Source: Bacteroidales bacterium
GTDB lineage: Bacteria > Bacteroidota > Bacteroidia > Bacteroidales > F082
Length of the DNA: 64,000 nt
Direction of reading: 5' to 3'
Assembly (NCBI GenBank): GCA_017539045.1
Contig: JAFYHS010000007.1
Span: 1-64,000 of the forward strand
The notes below the pieces were generated by a model, which ran no database searches, was not told the origin of the DNA, and worked only from the letters and a program-made list of their open reading frames with translations. This document shows, one piece after another, positions 1 through 16,754 of the stretch. Made by a program: the position numbers and the translations under genes. Position 1 is the first letter of the stretch, and every line of letters starts with the position of its first letter.

Positions 1-963
1 TATGCACACGTTGACTGCCCTGGTCACGCTGACTATGTGAAGAACATGGTTACTGGTGCCGCTCAGATGGACGGTGCTATCATCGTTGTCGCCGCCACCG
101 ACGGTCCCATGCCTCAAACCCGTGAGCACATCCTGCTCGCTCGTCAGGTTGGTGTGCCGCGCCTCGTGGTGTTCCTGAACAAGTGCGACCTTGTTGACGA
201 TGAAGAGTTGCTGGAGTTGGTTGAGATGGAAGTCCGCGACCTCCTTGGCAAGTACGAATTCGATGCCGACAATACGCCTATCATCCGTGGCTCCGCTCTG
301 GGTGCTCTGAACGATGACCCGAAGTGGACTCCCGCCATCGACGAACTGATGGACGCTTGCGACACTTGGATTCCTGAGCCTCAGCGTGCCGTTGATAAAC
401 CGTTCCTGATGCCTATCGAGGACGTGTTCTCCATCACTGGCCGTGGTACCGTTGCTACCGGTCGTATCGAGACTGGCGTCATCCACGTTGGTGACCCCGT
501 CGACATCCTCGGTATGGGTGCTGAGAAGCTGAAGTCGGTTGTTACCGGTGTGGAAATGTTCCGCAAGATTTTGGACGAAGGTGAAGCTGGCGATAACGCT
601 GGTCTGTTGCTCCGCGGTATCGACAAGGACGAAATCCGCCGTGGTATGGTTATTGCCAAGCCCGGTTCAGTGAAGCCTTACCACCACTTCAAGGGTCAGG
701 TCTACGTCCTGAGCAAAGAAGAAGGTGGCCGTCACACCCCGTTCCGTAACAAGTATCGTCCTCAGTTCTACTTCAGAACCACCGACGTTACCGGTGAAAT
801 CACCCTGCCCGAAGGTATGGAAATGGTCATGCCTGGCGACCACGTCACCATCGACGTTAAGTTGATTGCCGACATCGCCATGGACAAGGGTCTCCGCTTC
901 GCTATCCGTGAAGGCGGCCGTACCGTGGGCTCCGGTCAAGTGATCGAGATCATCGACGATTGA
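1..963 (+). CDS. tuf: Elongation factor Tu (5' truncated by window)
   Basis: GTPase that delivers aminoacyl-tRNA to the ribosome. The frame is open from base 1, so about 75 N-terminal residues, including the P-loop, lie outside the window. Visible motifs are the G3 motif DCPGH right at the start, the G4 motif NKCD and a G5-like GSAL, followed by beta-barrel domains 2 and 3 ([23 protein letters not shown] near the end). It ends at TGA 961-963. It is followed by a hairpin, tRNA-Trp and secE, the usual bacterial order. The identity is certain; only the start is missing. Confidence 0.98.
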   Translation, partial: YAHVDCPGHADYVKNMVTGAAQMDGAIIVVAATDGPMPQTREHILLARQVGVPRLVVFLNKCDLVDDEELLELVEMEVRDLLGKYEFDADNTPIIRGSALGALNDDPKWTPAIDELMDACDTWIPEPQRAVDKPFLMPIEDVFSITGRGTVATGRIETGVIHVGDPVDILGMGAEKLKSVVTGVEMFRKILDEGEAGDNAGLLLRGIDKDEIRRGMVIAKPGSVKPYHHFKGQVYVLSKEEGGRHTPFRNKYRPQFYFRTTDVTGEITLPEGMEMVMPGDHVTIDVKLIADIAMDKGLRFAIREGGRTVGSGQVIEIIDD

Positions 964-983
964 TTAACGGACAATTAATTATG

Positions 984-1009
984 TAAGGGTGGGGCAACAC
1001 CCACCCTTA
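984..1009 (+). terminator. Strong hairpin between tuf and trpT
   Basis: A 10-bp perfect stem (984-993 with 1000-1009) and a 6-nt loop follow the tuf stop. Only a short T-containing tail comes before the tRNA begins at 1014, so it may be a weak terminator or an RNA-processing signal that separates tuf mRNA from the tRNA precursor. Confidence 0.55.
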
Positions 1010-1013
1010 TTCT

Positions 1014-1086
1014 ACGGGCGTAGCTCAGTTGGTAGAGCATCGGTCTCCAAAACCGAGTGTCGAGAGTTCGAGCCTTTCCGCCCGTG
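1014..1086 (+). tRNA. trpT: tRNA-Trp (CCA anticodon)
   Basis: A complete cloverleaf can be folded by eye: 7-bp acceptor (1014-1020 with 1079-1085), D arm GCTC...GAGC, anticodon stem 1040-1044 with 1052-1056 and anticodon CCA at 1047-1049, a 5-nt variable loop, and a T arm with TTCGAGC loop at 1067-1073. Discriminator base is G1086. The 3' CCA end is not encoded. It lies between tuf and secE and is probably cotranscribed with one or both. Confidence 0.96.
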
Positions 1087-1109
1087 CTTTTTATTAAGGT
1101 TCAATAGAG

Positions 1110-1298
1110 ATGAAAATTATTAACTACATTAAAGAGTGCTACACTGAACTCAAAGAGAAGGTCACTTGGCCTACTTGGCCTGAGTTGAGAAGTAGCGTTT
1201 GGGTTGTGTCCATTGCTTCCCTAATAATCGCCTTGGTGGTTTTTCTGATGGACATTTCATTCAAAAATCTGTTAGAAGCGTTTTATAGACTGTTCTGA
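1110..1298 (+). CDS. secE: Preprotein translocase subunit SecE
   Basis: Small integral membrane subunit of the SecYEG channel. At 62 residues it is the single-TM short form common outside Enterobacteria. The cytoplasmic amphipathic part carries the conserved KVTWPTWPEL motif (about residues 18-27), followed by one membrane helix at about 31-53. It starts 23 nt after the tRNA and is followed by nusG, the standard secE-nusG pairing. Confidence 0.95.
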   Translation: MKIINYIKECYTELKEKVTWPTWPELRSSVWVVSIASLIIALVVFLMDISFKNLLEAFYRLF

Positions 1299-1355
1299 TA
1301 GATTGGTTGAATCTTGATGAGCATTTATTGGCTGACTTTTTAATTAGAGTGGAAG

Positions 1356-1904
1356 ATGAGTGACACGAACGAGAAGAAATGGTATGTGGTGAAGGCCATG
1401 TCTGGTAAGGAGAAGAAGGTAAAGGAATACCTCGAATCCGAAATCAAGAGGCTAAATCTGCAAGACCTTATTTCTACTGTCTTGATCCCGACCGAGAAGT
1501 ACTTCGAAGTCAAGAACGGCAAGAAGGTGTGCAAAGAGCGCAACTACCTGCCGGGCTATGTGCTTGTGGAGGCTGTCTTGGTGGGCGAGGTCGTTCATGT
1601 CATCAAGGACGTTCCTAATGTGCTCGGCTTCCTGGGCACTGCTGGTGAGCCTTGTCCGCTCCGCCCGCAAGAGGTGAAGCGTATTCTCGGCAAGGTTGAT
1701 GAGCTCCAAGGCATGGGCGCTGGCAGCGATGTCACGTTCATGGTGGGCCAGTCGGTCATCGTCAACGACGGTCCTTTCAGCACTTTCCAAGGTGTCATCG
1801 AAGAGGTGAACGAGGAAAAGAAGAAGCTGAAGGTGGCTGTTAAGATCTTTGGCCGTAAGACCCCGTTGGAACTGAGTTTCTTCCAGGTGAAATTGGAGAG
1901 TTAA
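1356..1904 (+). CDS. nusG: Transcription termination/antitermination factor NusG
   Basis: Binds RNA polymerase and links it to Rho or the ribosome. The N-terminal NGN domain begins with [12 protein letters not shown], and the C-terminal KOW segment is seen as [21 protein letters not shown]. The length (182 aa) fits housekeeping NusG rather than the specialised UpxY/LoaP-type paralogs of surface polysaccharide loci. Its place between secE and rplK confirms this. Confidence 0.97.
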   Translation: MSDTNEKKWYVVKAMSGKEKKVKEYLESEIKRLNLQDLISTVLIPTEKYFEVKNGKKVCKERNYLPGYVLVEAVLVGEVVHVIKDVPNVLGFLGTAGEPCPLRPQEVKRILGKVDELQGMGAGSDVTFMVGQSVIVNDGPFSTFQGVIEEVNEEKKKLKVAVKIFGRKTPLELSFFQVKLES

Positions 1905-1958
1905 GCCGGTTTATGCAAGTTAAATTGTTGCCTAAATACACTTATAAGGATTAAAGAA

Positions 1959-2405
1959 ATGGCAAAAGAAGTAAGCGGATTAATTAAATTGCAAATCAAA
2001 GGAGGAGCTGCGAATCCCGCCCCGCCCGTCGGTCCCGCTCTGGGTTCGAAGGGTGTGAACATCATGGAATTCTGCAAGCAGTTCAATGCCCGTACGCAGG
2101 ATCAGGCTGGCAAGGTTTTGCCCGTCATCATCACTGTTTACAAGGACAAGTCTTTCGATTTCATCGTGAAGGCTTCTCCCGTGGCTGTCTCCATCATTGA
2201 GGCTGCGAAGATCAAAGGCGGCTCCAAGGAACCTAACCGTACGAAAGTCGGTTCGTTGACTTGGGACCAAGTGCGTGAAATCGCCACCAACAAGATGAAG
2301 GACATGAATTGCTTTACCGTCGAGTCCGCCATGTCAATGGTGGCTGGTACGGCACGCAGCATGGGCGTTAAGATAACCGGCGAATCACCTTTAAAGAAAG
2401 ACTAA
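1959..2405 (+). CDS. rplK: 50S ribosomal protein L11
   Basis: Part of the GTPase-associated centre of the 50S subunit, together with L10 and L7/L12. The N-terminal signature [20 protein letters not shown] is complete, and the length of 148 aa is a little over the usual 141. First gene of rplKAJL. Confidence 0.98.
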   Translation: MAKEVSGLIKLQIKGGAANPAPPVGPALGSKGVNIMEFCKQFNARTQDQAGKVLPVIITVYKDKSFDFIVKASPVAVSIIEAAKIKGGSKEPNRTKVGSLTWDQVREIATNKMKDMNCFTVESAMSMVAGTARSMGVKITGESPLKKD

Positions 2406-2445
2406 GATCTTTCATGCATTTGTAGAACAAAAAAAAGTTAGTTAA

Positions 2446-3141
2446 ATGTCAAAAGTATCCAAACAGAGGAAAGAAGCTTTAGCTAAGTTCGACAAAAGCA
2501 AGAGTTACTCCTTGAATGAAGCAGTTAATATCGTAAAACAGATCACCTACAGCAAGTTCGATGCTTCGGTTGACTTGAACATCCGTTTGGGTGTTGACCC
2601 CCGTAAGGCCAATCAAATGGTCCGCGGTTCTGTCACGCTGCCCCACGGTACTGGTAAAGTCGTCCGCGTTCTGGTTCTTTGTAACCCGGACAAGGCTCAG
2701 GAAGCTTTAGACGCAGGTGCTGATTACGTCGGTCTGGATGAATACATCCAGAAGATTAAAGACGGTTGGACCGATATTGACATTGTGATCACCACTCCTA
2801 ACATCATGCCTAAGGTGGGTGCCCTGGGCCGTATCCTCGGTCCTCGCGGCTTGATGCCGAACCCCAAGACAGGTACTGTTACGATGGATGTCGCAAAGGC
2901 TGTTCAAGAAGTAAAGGCCGGTAAGATCGACTTCAAGGTCGACAAATACGGTATCATTGCTGCTGGAGTCGCTAAAGTGAGCTTCTCTCCCGAACAGATT
3001 TTTGATAACGCCAAGGAGCTGATCCAAACCGTTATCAAGTTGAAACCAGCCGCTGCTAAAGGTACGTATGTGAAGAGCATTTATATCTCTAGCACGATGA
3101 GCCCGGGTGTGCAGATCGATGTCAAATCAGTGTCAAACTAA
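2446..3141 (+). CDS. rplA: 50S ribosomal protein L1
   Basis: L1 stalk protein that binds 23S rRNA and, in well-studied bacteria, represses the L11-L1 mRNA. The full length of 231 aa is typical. The conserved [15 protein letters not shown] segment is present. It lies 40 nt after rplK and 20 nt before rplJ. Confidence 0.98.
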   Translation: MSKVSKQRKEALAKFDKSKSYSLNEAVNIVKQITYSKFDASVDLNIRLGVDPRKANQMVRGSVTLPHGTGKVVRVLVLCNPDKAQEALDAGADYVGLDEYIQKIKDGWTDIDIVITTPNIMPKVGALGRILGPRGLMPNPKTGTVTMDVAKAVQEVKAGKIDFKVDKYGIIAAGVAKVSFSPEQIFDNAKELIQTVIKLKPAAAKGTYVKSIYISSTMSPGVQIDVKSVSN

Positions 3142-3161
3142 ATTGAAAGGAATTTGTTGAA

Positions 3162-3683
3162 ATGAGAAAAGAAGATAAACAAGTCCTCATCGACTCCATC
3201 CTGAGTGAATTGAAAGCCTGCCCTAATTTCTACCTGACCGACGTCTCCGACCTCAACGCCGAGAAGACGAGCCAGCTGAGAAGACAGTGCTTCAATAGTG
3301 GTGTGAAAATGATCGTTGTGAAGAACGCTTTGCTCCATAAGGCTATGCAGCAGATGGAGAAGGACTATGAAGGCCTGTACGACGTTCTGAAAGGATCAAC
3401 TGCGCTGATGCTTTGCGAGACCGGTAACGCTCCCGCCAAGCTGATCAAGAGTTTCCGTAAGACCAGCGACCGCCCCATCCTGAAGGGCGCCTACATCGAA
3501 GAGTGCTGCTACATTGGCGACGACATGATCGATGCCCTGTGCAACGTGAAGTCGAAGAACGACCTCATCGCCGATGTTATCGCTCTGCTGCAATCGCCGA
3601 TGAAGAACATCATCAGCGGCCTGCAGTCCGGTGGCAACAAGCTGAGCGGTATTCTCGAAACCTTGTCTGATAGACCAGAATAA
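3162..3683 (+). CDS. rplJ: 50S ribosomal protein L10
   Basis: Stalk base protein that anchors L7/L12 dimers through its C-terminal helix. 173 residues, normal length. The N-terminal region MRKEDKQVLIDSILSELKAC matches Bacteroidota L10. It is followed after 66 nt by rplL. Confidence 0.96.
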   Translation: MRKEDKQVLIDSILSELKACPNFYLTDVSDLNAEKTSQLRRQCFNSGVKMIVVKNALLHKAMQQMEKDYEGLYDVLKGSTALMLCETGNAPAKLIKSFRKTSDRPILKGAYIEECCYIGDDMIDALCNVKSKNDLIADVIALLQSPMKNIISGLQSGGNKLSGILETLSDRPE

Positions 3684-3749
3684 TAAACCGAATGAGAATC
3701 ATTCAAAATCATTAAAAGCAAGTATTAACAATTTAAAATAATTAGTAAA

Positions 3750-4127
3750 ATGGCAGATCTTAAAGCTTTTGCTGAACAATTAGTGAATCTTACCGTGAAG
3801 GAAGTGAACGAACTCGCTAACATCCTGAAAGAAGAATACGGTATCGAACCTGCAGCCGCCGCTGTTGCTGTTGCTGCTCCTGCTGCTGGTGGCGCTGCTG
3901 CCGCTGCTGAAGAAAAGACTTCTTTCGATGTCATCCTGAAGAGCGCTGGTGCTCAGAAGCTGGCAGTCGTGAAGTTGGTGAAGGAACTCACCAGCCTCGG
4001 TCTGAAGGAAGCCAAGGAACTCGTTGACGCAGCTCCTAAGGCCCTGAAGGAAGGCGTGAGCAAAGACGAAGCTAATGCACTGAAGGCTCAACTCGAAGAG
4101 GCCGGTGCAGAAGTGGAAGTGAAATAA
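3750..4127 (+). CDS. rplL: 50S ribosomal protein L7/L12
   Basis: Multi-copy stalk protein that recruits translational GTPases. 125 residues: N-terminal dimerisation domain, alanine-rich hinge (about 36-55, a run of A, V and P), and a C-terminal domain with [20 protein letters not shown]. The gap to rpoB holds a strong hairpin. Confidence 0.98.
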   Translation: MADLKAFAEQLVNLTVKEVNELANILKEEYGIEPAAAAVAVAAPAAGGAAAAAEEKTSFDVILKSAGAQKLAVVKLVKELTSLGLKEAKELVDAAPKALKEGVSKDEANALKAQLEEAGAEVEVK

Positions 4128-4157
4128 GGATTCATATCCCGTAATAACGGCATTCAA

Positions 4158-4181
4158 CCTCAGTCCCGATAGGGGCTGAGG
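4158..4181 (+). terminator. rplL-rpoB intergenic hairpin, probable attenuator
   Basis: A 10-bp stem (4158-4167 with 4172-4181, one T-G wobble) and a GATA loop stand between rplL and rpoB, followed by a moderately T-rich stretch. A partial terminator at this place is known in E. coli and lowers rpoBC relative to ribosomal proteins. The same role is inferred here. Confidence 0.6.
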
Positions 4182-4266
4182 TTTGTGCCGATTTTTCGCT
4201 TTATGCGAAAATTCCTCTTTTAGTTTGTTCGTCTTTCTCATTACATCACTTAAAAACAATAATACC

Positions 4267-8112
<3,846 letters not shown>

Positions 8113-8145
8113 GTTTAATAATGCTAGGATAAAACAAACAGAAAT

Positions 8146-12450
<4,305 letters not shown>

Positions 12451-12464
12451 CAAATGTTGAACAG

Positions 12465-12498
12465 AGCGGGGATGGCTTGATGGCTGTCCCCGCTTTTT
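12465..12498 (+). terminator. Intrinsic terminator of the rpoBC operon
   Basis: An 8-bp GC-rich stem (12465-12472 with 12487-12494) is followed by a T run. Since DUF3467 starts 14 nt later, some read-through may supply it. Confidence 0.85.
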
Positions 12499-12512
12499 AA
12501 TAAAATAGCATT

Positions 12513-12821
12513 ATGGAAAACAATCAGAAAAACCAACTGAATATCGAAATCAGCGACGAAGTGGCTGAAGGTAAATACTCCAATCTGGCCATCATTACCC
12601 ACTCGCCCAATGAGTTCATTGTCGACTTTGCCCAGATGATGCCTGGCACACCCAAGGCGAAAGTCCGTTCAAGAGTGATCCTGAACCCTTTGAACGCCAA
12701 GCGTCTCTACAAGGCTTTGGCCGACAACATCGCCAAATACGAGCAGCAGTTTGGCACCATTACCGACGGTGGCAGTAATGTTGCTCCGTTCCCGATGGGT
12801 GGTCCTACGGCTCAGGCTTGA
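12513..12821 (+). CDS. DUF3467 domain protein
   Basis: 102-residue cytosolic protein of the DUF3467 family, function unknown. Conserved pieces are EGKYSNLAIITHSPNEFIVDF and the VRSRVILNPLNAKRLYKALADNI helix, with a disordered, proline- and glycine-containing tail. Members with similar sequence are common directly after rpoC in Bacteroidota, so a role tied to RNA polymerase is an attractive but unproven idea. It lies between two terminators. Confidence 0.85.
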   Translation: MENNQKNQLNIEISDEVAEGKYSNLAIITHSPNEFIVDFAQMMPGTPKAKVRSRVILNPLNAKRLYKALADNIAKYEQQFGTITDGGSNVAPFPMGGPTAQA

Positions 12822-12872
12822 TTTACAAGTTTATACTCGATAAAATGCACCCAAAAAGTGCAAAATGAGAAT

Positions 12873-12900
12873 AAAAATGCACCACAATTGGTGCATTTTT
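12873..12900 (+). terminator. Intrinsic terminator after the DUF3467 gene
   Basis: A perfect 12-bp stem (12873-12884 with 12889-12900) and a 4-nt loop, with A and T tracts on the two sides, so it could work in both directions. Confidence 0.8.
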
Positions 12901-12902
12901 AT

Positions 12903-12910
12903 TATTTTTG
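12903..12910 (+). promoter_or_regulatory. Bacteroidota -7 element for the 12942 gene
   Basis: TATTTTTG fits the TAnnTTTG consensus and ends 31 nt before the start codon. No clear -33 TTTG was found at the usual spacing. Confidence 0.45.
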
Positions 12911-12941
12911 TATCGTATAATTGATAATCAATTAGATAGAT

Positions 12942-13706
12942 ATGAAATACTTTACAAAGGTAGTGGTTCTTTTCGTGCTTTTGATGCCACTGATTGGGCA
13001 TGCCCAGCAATCAATAATAGGTAATTTGTTTACTGCGGATTTAGAACAAAAGGATTTGAGTTTCAATGTTCATTTTTTTGAAAATGGCGAATATTGTGCT
13101 GAGATTTCAAGTCAAGAAACTGATGATATAGTTTATACTATGGCGGTGTCATTTGGCCAATTTCTGGTAAATGATGAATTGATTGTCATGACAGATGCCT
13201 TGCATGATTTCCAGATGCAATTTCTTATTGTAGGAGACACTTTGTTTGTGAAAAAAGGTTTTGGGTTTATGAAGGAAAAAAAGTTGCATTGTTGGGGAAG
13301 GACATCTATGGATGATGTACATATAAAAGATTTCAATAAAGATAGCCTCCGTCAAGAAAGAGAACTTTATGAAGTTCAGCATAAAGAATTGTATGAATTG
13401 GCTTTTGGGAAATATAAAGGGATGTATTGGGATTGTGATTTGTCAATAAATGAGAATCATACGTATGTGTATGAGTTTAGAGAATGTCAAATATCAAAAG
13501 GCACTTGGGAGAGAAAAGGAAACATTTTGAACCTTCACGACCCTATTTTGGATTGCCATTCGTATCTTTTGGTTGGAGAAAAGGATAGTGTAATAAGCAA
13601 GGTGCTGGTAGGTGATGACACTGGAGGTAGGGTTTTCAAAAAGGTACAAACACCAACAACGGCTCAACCGAAATCAGGAGGTTTTGGATGTAGCCGAAGA
13701 AGATAA
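12942..13706 (+). CDS. Exported protein of unknown function, AT-rich
   Basis: I do not recognise this 254-aa protein. An N-terminal signal peptide (hydrophobic VVVLFVLLMPLIG, likely cleavage after GHA) points to export. The body is rich in beta-prone residues, with a KGTWERKGNILNLHDP segment like the final strands of small lipocalin-like or NlpE-like barrels. The C-terminus is odd: a Pro/Thr linker followed by SGGFGCSRRR with a single late cysteine and three arginines. Codon use is clearly more AT-rich than in its neighbours, which suggests transfer or weak selection. It is a single-gene unit between terminators. Confidence 0.7.
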   Translation: MKYFTKVVVLFVLLMPLIGHAQQSIIGNLFTADLEQKDLSFNVHFFENGEYCAEISSQETDDIVYTMAVSFGQFLVNDELIVMTDALHDFQMQFLIVGDTLFVKKGFGFMKEKKLHCWGRTSMDDVHIKDFNKDSLRQERELYEVQHKELYELAFGKYKGMYWDCDLSINENHTYVYEFRECQISKGTWERKGNILNLHDPILDCHSYLLVGEKDSVISKVLVGDDTGGRVFKKVQTPTTAQPKSGGFGCSRRR

Positions 13707-13783
13707 GCATGCGAGTGAAATCAAAATCTCAGTTTGTGCGGATTTCCGAAATCGCCCGTTTTGATATAAACATTTGAAATGCG

Positions 13784-14560
13784 ATGAAACACTTCCTCTT
13801 ATTACTTCTTGCGTTGATGGCTGGTACTTATTTACAAGCTCAGGAACAATTCCCTGATACAAGCCTATTTGAAGCCCATCATCATATCGAAGGCAATGAC
13901 ACGATTCCTTATCGGCTCTATCGCTCAGAGAAAGCCGATACGATGACGGAAGCCTTGCCTTTGGTCATCTTCCTGCATGGCGCAGGAGAGCGAGGCAACG
14001 ACAATTGTATGCAGTTCAAACATTGCATTAAGTGTTTCCTTGACGACACCGTGACAAGCCGTTATCCATTTTTGTTGATGGCTCCGCAGTGCCCAAATGA
14101 AAGACGTTGGGCAAATACCGATTGGAGTCTGCCTGAGCACAAGATGGACAGCGTGCCCACGGCAGAGTTGCGAGGCGTGATGGCTGTGCTTGACAGCCTC
14201 ATTGCATGCGGCTCCGTGGATGCATCACATGTATACATCTGCGGCATTTCTATGGGAGGTTATGGTACTTGGGATGCATTGCAACGTTGGCCTGAGAAGT
14301 TTGCGGCAGCTATTGCCATCTGTGGCGGGGGAGACCCAGCATACGCCCATGCCATGAAGGACATTCCCATCTATATCTTTCACGGTATGCGTGATGGTGC
14401 AGTTATGCCTTCACGGAGCATACAAATGTATGACGCTTTGAGGGGCGCCGGCAATGAAGAAGCCATTCTCATCACTTATCCCGAATTGGGGCATGTGTGT
14501 TGGAATGAGGCTTTTTCCACGCCGGGGCTCTTTAAATGGCTATTTGGGAAGAGAAGATAA
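13784..14560 (+). CDS. Exported alpha/beta-hydrolase (esterase/prolyl oligopeptidase family)
   Basis: 258-aa serine hydrolase with a signal peptide (cleavage near LQAQ). The oxyanion strand is VIFLHGAGERG, the nucleophile elbow is GISMGG (S156), the acid is D204 in FHGMRDGA and the histidine is H237 in ELGHVCW, so a complete triad is present. The architecture resembles the PHB-depolymerase/phospholipase-carboxylesterase type found next to glycan utilisation genes, where some act as acetyl or feruloyl esterases. The substrate cannot be read from the sequence. Confidence 0.85.
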   Translation: MKHFLLLLLALMAGTYLQAQEQFPDTSLFEAHHHIEGNDTIPYRLYRSEKADTMTEALPLVIFLHGAGERGNDNCMQFKHCIKCFLDDTVTSRYPFLLMAPQCPNERRWANTDWSLPEHKMDSVPTAELRGVMAVLDSLIACGSVDASHVYICGISMGGYGTWDALQRWPEKFAAAIAICGGGDPAYAHAMKDIPIYIFHGMRDGAVMPSRSIQMYDALRGAGNEEAILITYPELGHVCWNEAFSTPGLFKWLFGKRR

Positions 14561-14563
14561 TAC

Positions 14564-14600
14564 AATTCGGGCGGAAATCATTGGAATTCCGCCCGAATTT
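14564..14600. terminator. Bidirectional terminator between convergent genes
   Basis: A perfect 13-bp stem (14564-14576 with 14587-14599) and a 10-nt loop, with A/T at both ends. It serves the esterase on the plus strand and lemA on the minus strand. Confidence 0.8.
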
Positions 14601-14618
14601 GTATACGCATAATGGCGA

Positions 14619-15200
14619 TTAGAATGTTTCCGGCACTTTGTCGGCTCCTTCTTCAGCCTCAAAATAAGGTCGCTTTTCAAAGCCGAACATATTGGCAATC
14701 AGATTGCCTGGAAACTTGCGGATGCTTTGGTTGTAAGCCTTGGCGGCTTCGTTGAAGCGCTGGCGCTCTGTCAGGATGCGGTTCTCGCAGCCCGCCAGTT
14801 GGGCTTGTAAGGTGAGGTATTCCTCATTGGCTTTCAGGTCCGGGTAGTTCTCGACTGAAACGATGAGACGGTTCAAGGAGTTGCCCAATTCGTCTTGTGC
14901 GGTTTGGAAATCTTTCAGGTCGCTCTCGGTGTAGTTCTCAATGTCCACAGTGGTGGCAGCTGCTTTTTTGGCACGGGCCTCCGTTACGGCGATGAGGGTG
15001 CCTTGCTCGTATTCAGCGTAGTTTTTCACCAAAGCGACAAGGTTAGGCACCAGATCAGCACGACGTTGGTAGACGTTTTCCACCTGTCCCCATGCCGTAG
15101 TCATGGCTTCCTGTTTCTTCACAAAACCGTTGTAGGCGCCGATGCCCCAAATGAGGATGAGGCCTACAATGATGGCGATAATGACACCTATTTTCTTCAT
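14619..15200 (-). CDS. lemA: LemA family membrane protein
   Basis: 193-aa LemA protein: one N-terminal membrane helix (about 5-24), then a long helical domain with the conserved WGQVENVYQRRADLVPNLV motif and the FNEAAKAYNQSIRKFPGNLIA motif. The C-terminus is outside the membrane. Its molecular role is not settled. It starts 2 nt after the pyrI stop, so it is very likely the third gene of pyrBI-lemA, an unusual partner for a pyrimidine operon. Confidence 0.93.
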   Translation of the reverse strand: MKKIGVIIAIIVGLILIWGIGAYNGFVKKQEAMTTAWGQVENVYQRRADLVPNLVALVKNYAEYEQGTLIAVTEARAKKAAATTVDIENYTESDLKDFQTAQDELGNSLNRLIVSVENYPDLKANEEYLTLQAQLAGCENRILTERQRFNEAAKAYNQSIRKFPGNLIANMFGFEKRPYFEAEEGADKVPETF

Positions 15201-15202
15201 GA

Positions 15203-15670
15203 TTAGATGAATTCAAGTTTGTCCTGTGTGGTGTTCTTCTCGCAATAGTGGCAATGCAGCTTGATGTTGCCCTGCGCGTCCTTGATGACGGTGAACTTGG
15301 TTGGCACGTCATGCTCCTTATTGGTGACACAGTTGGGGTTGAAGCATTTCACGATGTGCTCGATGCTGTCAGGGATGGTCACGGTTTGCTTGTTCACGAC
15401 TTCAAAGTCCTTGATTTCGATGATGGATGCCGTTGGAGCGACGAGGGCAATCTTGTTTACGTCCTCCGACTCGAAGTACTTGTTGGAGGCTTTGATGAAG
15501 CCCTTGGTGCCGTATTTCTTGCTCTCCACGTTGGTGCCGAAATACACAGGGGTGCTGACTCTATCCAAGCCCAGGATCTTGACGACCTGGAACACTTTGT
15601 CGGCGGGGATATGGTCGATGACGGTGCCATTCTCAATGGCGGAAACTGTCAATTCTTTTTTCTTTTCCAT
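15203..15670 (-). CDS. pyrI: Aspartate carbamoyltransferase regulatory chain
   Basis: Regulatory subunit that binds nucleotide effectors (CTP/ATP) and joins catalytic trimers of PyrB. 155 aa, normal length. The C-terminal zinc site is complete: C109, C114, C140 and C143 in CFNPNC and CHYC. It starts 8 nt after the pyrB stop. The presence of PyrI means the ATCase is the allosteric holoenzyme type. Confidence 0.96.
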   Translation of the reverse strand: MEKKKELTVSAIENGTVIDHIPADKVFQVVKILGLDRVSTPVYFGTNVESKKYGTKGFIKASNKYFESEDVNKIALVAPTASIIEIKDFEVVNKQTVTIPDSIEHIVKCFNPNCVTNKEHDVPTKFTVIKDAQGNIKLHCHYCEKNTTQDKLEFI

Positions 15671-15678
15671 GGTTCAGA

Positions 15679-16599
15679 TTATTTAAGTCCTAAGATTGAT
15701 GCGATTAAAGCTTGACGGGCATACACGCCGTTTTGTGCCTGCTGGAAGTAATAAGCCTTCGGGTTGGCATCGACGTCCACGTGGATCTCATTGACGCGCG
15801 GCAGCGGGTGCAGCACACGGCAGTTGGGCTTGGAGCTCTCCAGCATGGCGTTGCGCAGCACGTAGGAGTTCTTTACCTTTTCGTATTCTTCGGGGTCGGG
15901 GAAGCGCTCGCGCTGGATACGGGTCATGTAGATGATGTCGGAGTGGGGGATGGCGTCCTCCAACTCGGTGTACTGGTGGTATTCGAGGTTGCGGTCCTTG
16001 ATGTGTTGCTTCACCACGCTCGGCAGCTTCAGCTCTACAGGCGAGACGAGGTTGAACTTCGCGTTGAAGTGGCACATGGCCTCCACGAGGCTGTGGACGG
16101 TGCGGCCGTATTTCAGGTCTCCGACGAGGGTGATCTCAAGGTTCTCAAGCGTGCCTTGTGTCTTACGGATGCTGTAAAGGTCTAACATGCATTGGGTGGG
16201 GTGCTGGTTGGCACCGTCGCCAGCGTTGATGACCGGCACCTTCGACACTTCGGAAGCGAAGCGGGCAGAGCCTTCGATGGGGTTGCGCATGACGATGAGG
16301 TCGGCATAGCTGGCCACCATAGTGATGGTGTCGGCGAGTGATTCGCCTTTTTGGATGCTCGTTCCGGCGGTGCTGCTGAAGCCGATGACGTTGCCACCAA
16401 GCAGTTGGATGGCAGTCTCAAAGCTCAGGCGGGTACGGGTGGAGGGCTCGAAGAACAGCGAGGCAATGATGCGCCCGTTCAGCAGGTTCTGGTGCGGGTT
16501 TTTCTCAAAGTCCTCGGCGATGTCGAGGACATGGCAGATTTCCTCAGGCGTGTAGTCGCTGATGGAAATCAAGCTGCGGTTTTTCAGTGATATTGACAT
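15679..16599 (-). CDS. pyrB: Aspartate carbamoyltransferase catalytic chain
   Basis: Makes carbamoyl-aspartate, the committed step of pyrimidine synthesis. The frame is open further upstream, but the ATG at 16599 ([13 protein letters not shown]) fits the family start, giving 306 aa. The carbamoyl-phosphate loop [12 protein letters not shown] has S53-T54-R55-T56, and HPTQ and HPLPR motifs follow. Its mRNA leader holds a terminator within an upstream reading frame, so UTP-sensitive attenuation is likely. Confidence 0.97.
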   Translation of the reverse strand: MSISLKNRSLISISDYTPEEICHVLDIAEDFEKNPHQNLLNGRIIASLFFEPSTRTRLSFETAIQLLGGNVIGFSSTAGTSIQKGESLADTITMVASYADLIVMRNPIEGSARFASEVSKVPVINAGDGANQHPTQCMLDLYSIRKTQGTLENLEITLVGDLKYGRTVHSLVEAMCHFNAKFNLVSPVELKLPSVVKQHIKDRNLEYHQYTELEDAIPHSDIIYMTRIQRERFPDPEEYEKVKNSYVLRNAMLESSKPNCRVLHPLPRVNEIHVDVDANPKAYYFQQAQNGVYARQALIASILGLK

Positions 16600-16603
16600 A
16601 GGC

Positions 16604-16747
16604 TTATTTGTTTGATTTGTTGTTATTGGCAAAAAAAAGACGGCCAACAATGTGACCGTCAGTATGGGGTAAAAGGGAATTCAATTTGATGGAACCGTTT
16701 GATTCCGTGCAGATAATCTTTTCCGATGGCTTGTTTTGGTATCTCAT
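16604..16747 (-). CDS. Putative pyrBI leader peptide (47 aa)
   Basis: Reading frame with ATG at 16747-16745 and TAA at 16606-16604, only 4 nt from the pyrB start. It begins [10 protein letters not shown] and runs through the terminator hairpin; its codons for LFFANNN lie over the T tract. No similarity is claimed to E. coli PyrL (44 aa), but the arrangement is the same: a ribosome following polymerase closely would disrupt the hairpin, and UTP shortage would favour that. Whether it is translated is unproven. The likely promoter puts the ATG nearly at the mRNA 5' end. Confidence 0.5.
   Translation of the reverse strand: MRYQNKPSEKIICTESNGSIKLNSLLPHTDGHIVGRLFFANNNKSNK
16631..16660 (-). terminator. 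Attenuator upstream of pyrB
   Basis: On the minus strand an 8-bp stem (one G-U pair; outer pair 16660/16639) with a 6-nt loop is followed at once by eight T. It stands 31 nt before the pyrB ATG and after the promoter, so it must act on pyrBI transcription. This is the classic form of an attenuator. Confidence 0.8.
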
Positions 16748-16754
16748 CGGATTG

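Noticed and set aside
4183-4266. N-terminal extension of RpoB from TTG 4183
   Set aside because: Not conserved, and it starts in the tail of the hairpin. The family N-terminus begins at 4267.
16600-16650. 17-residue N-terminal extension of PyrB
   Set aside because: It would start within the terminator hairpin and uses a TTG. ATG 16599 fits the family start, and the region is better explained as leader and attenuator.
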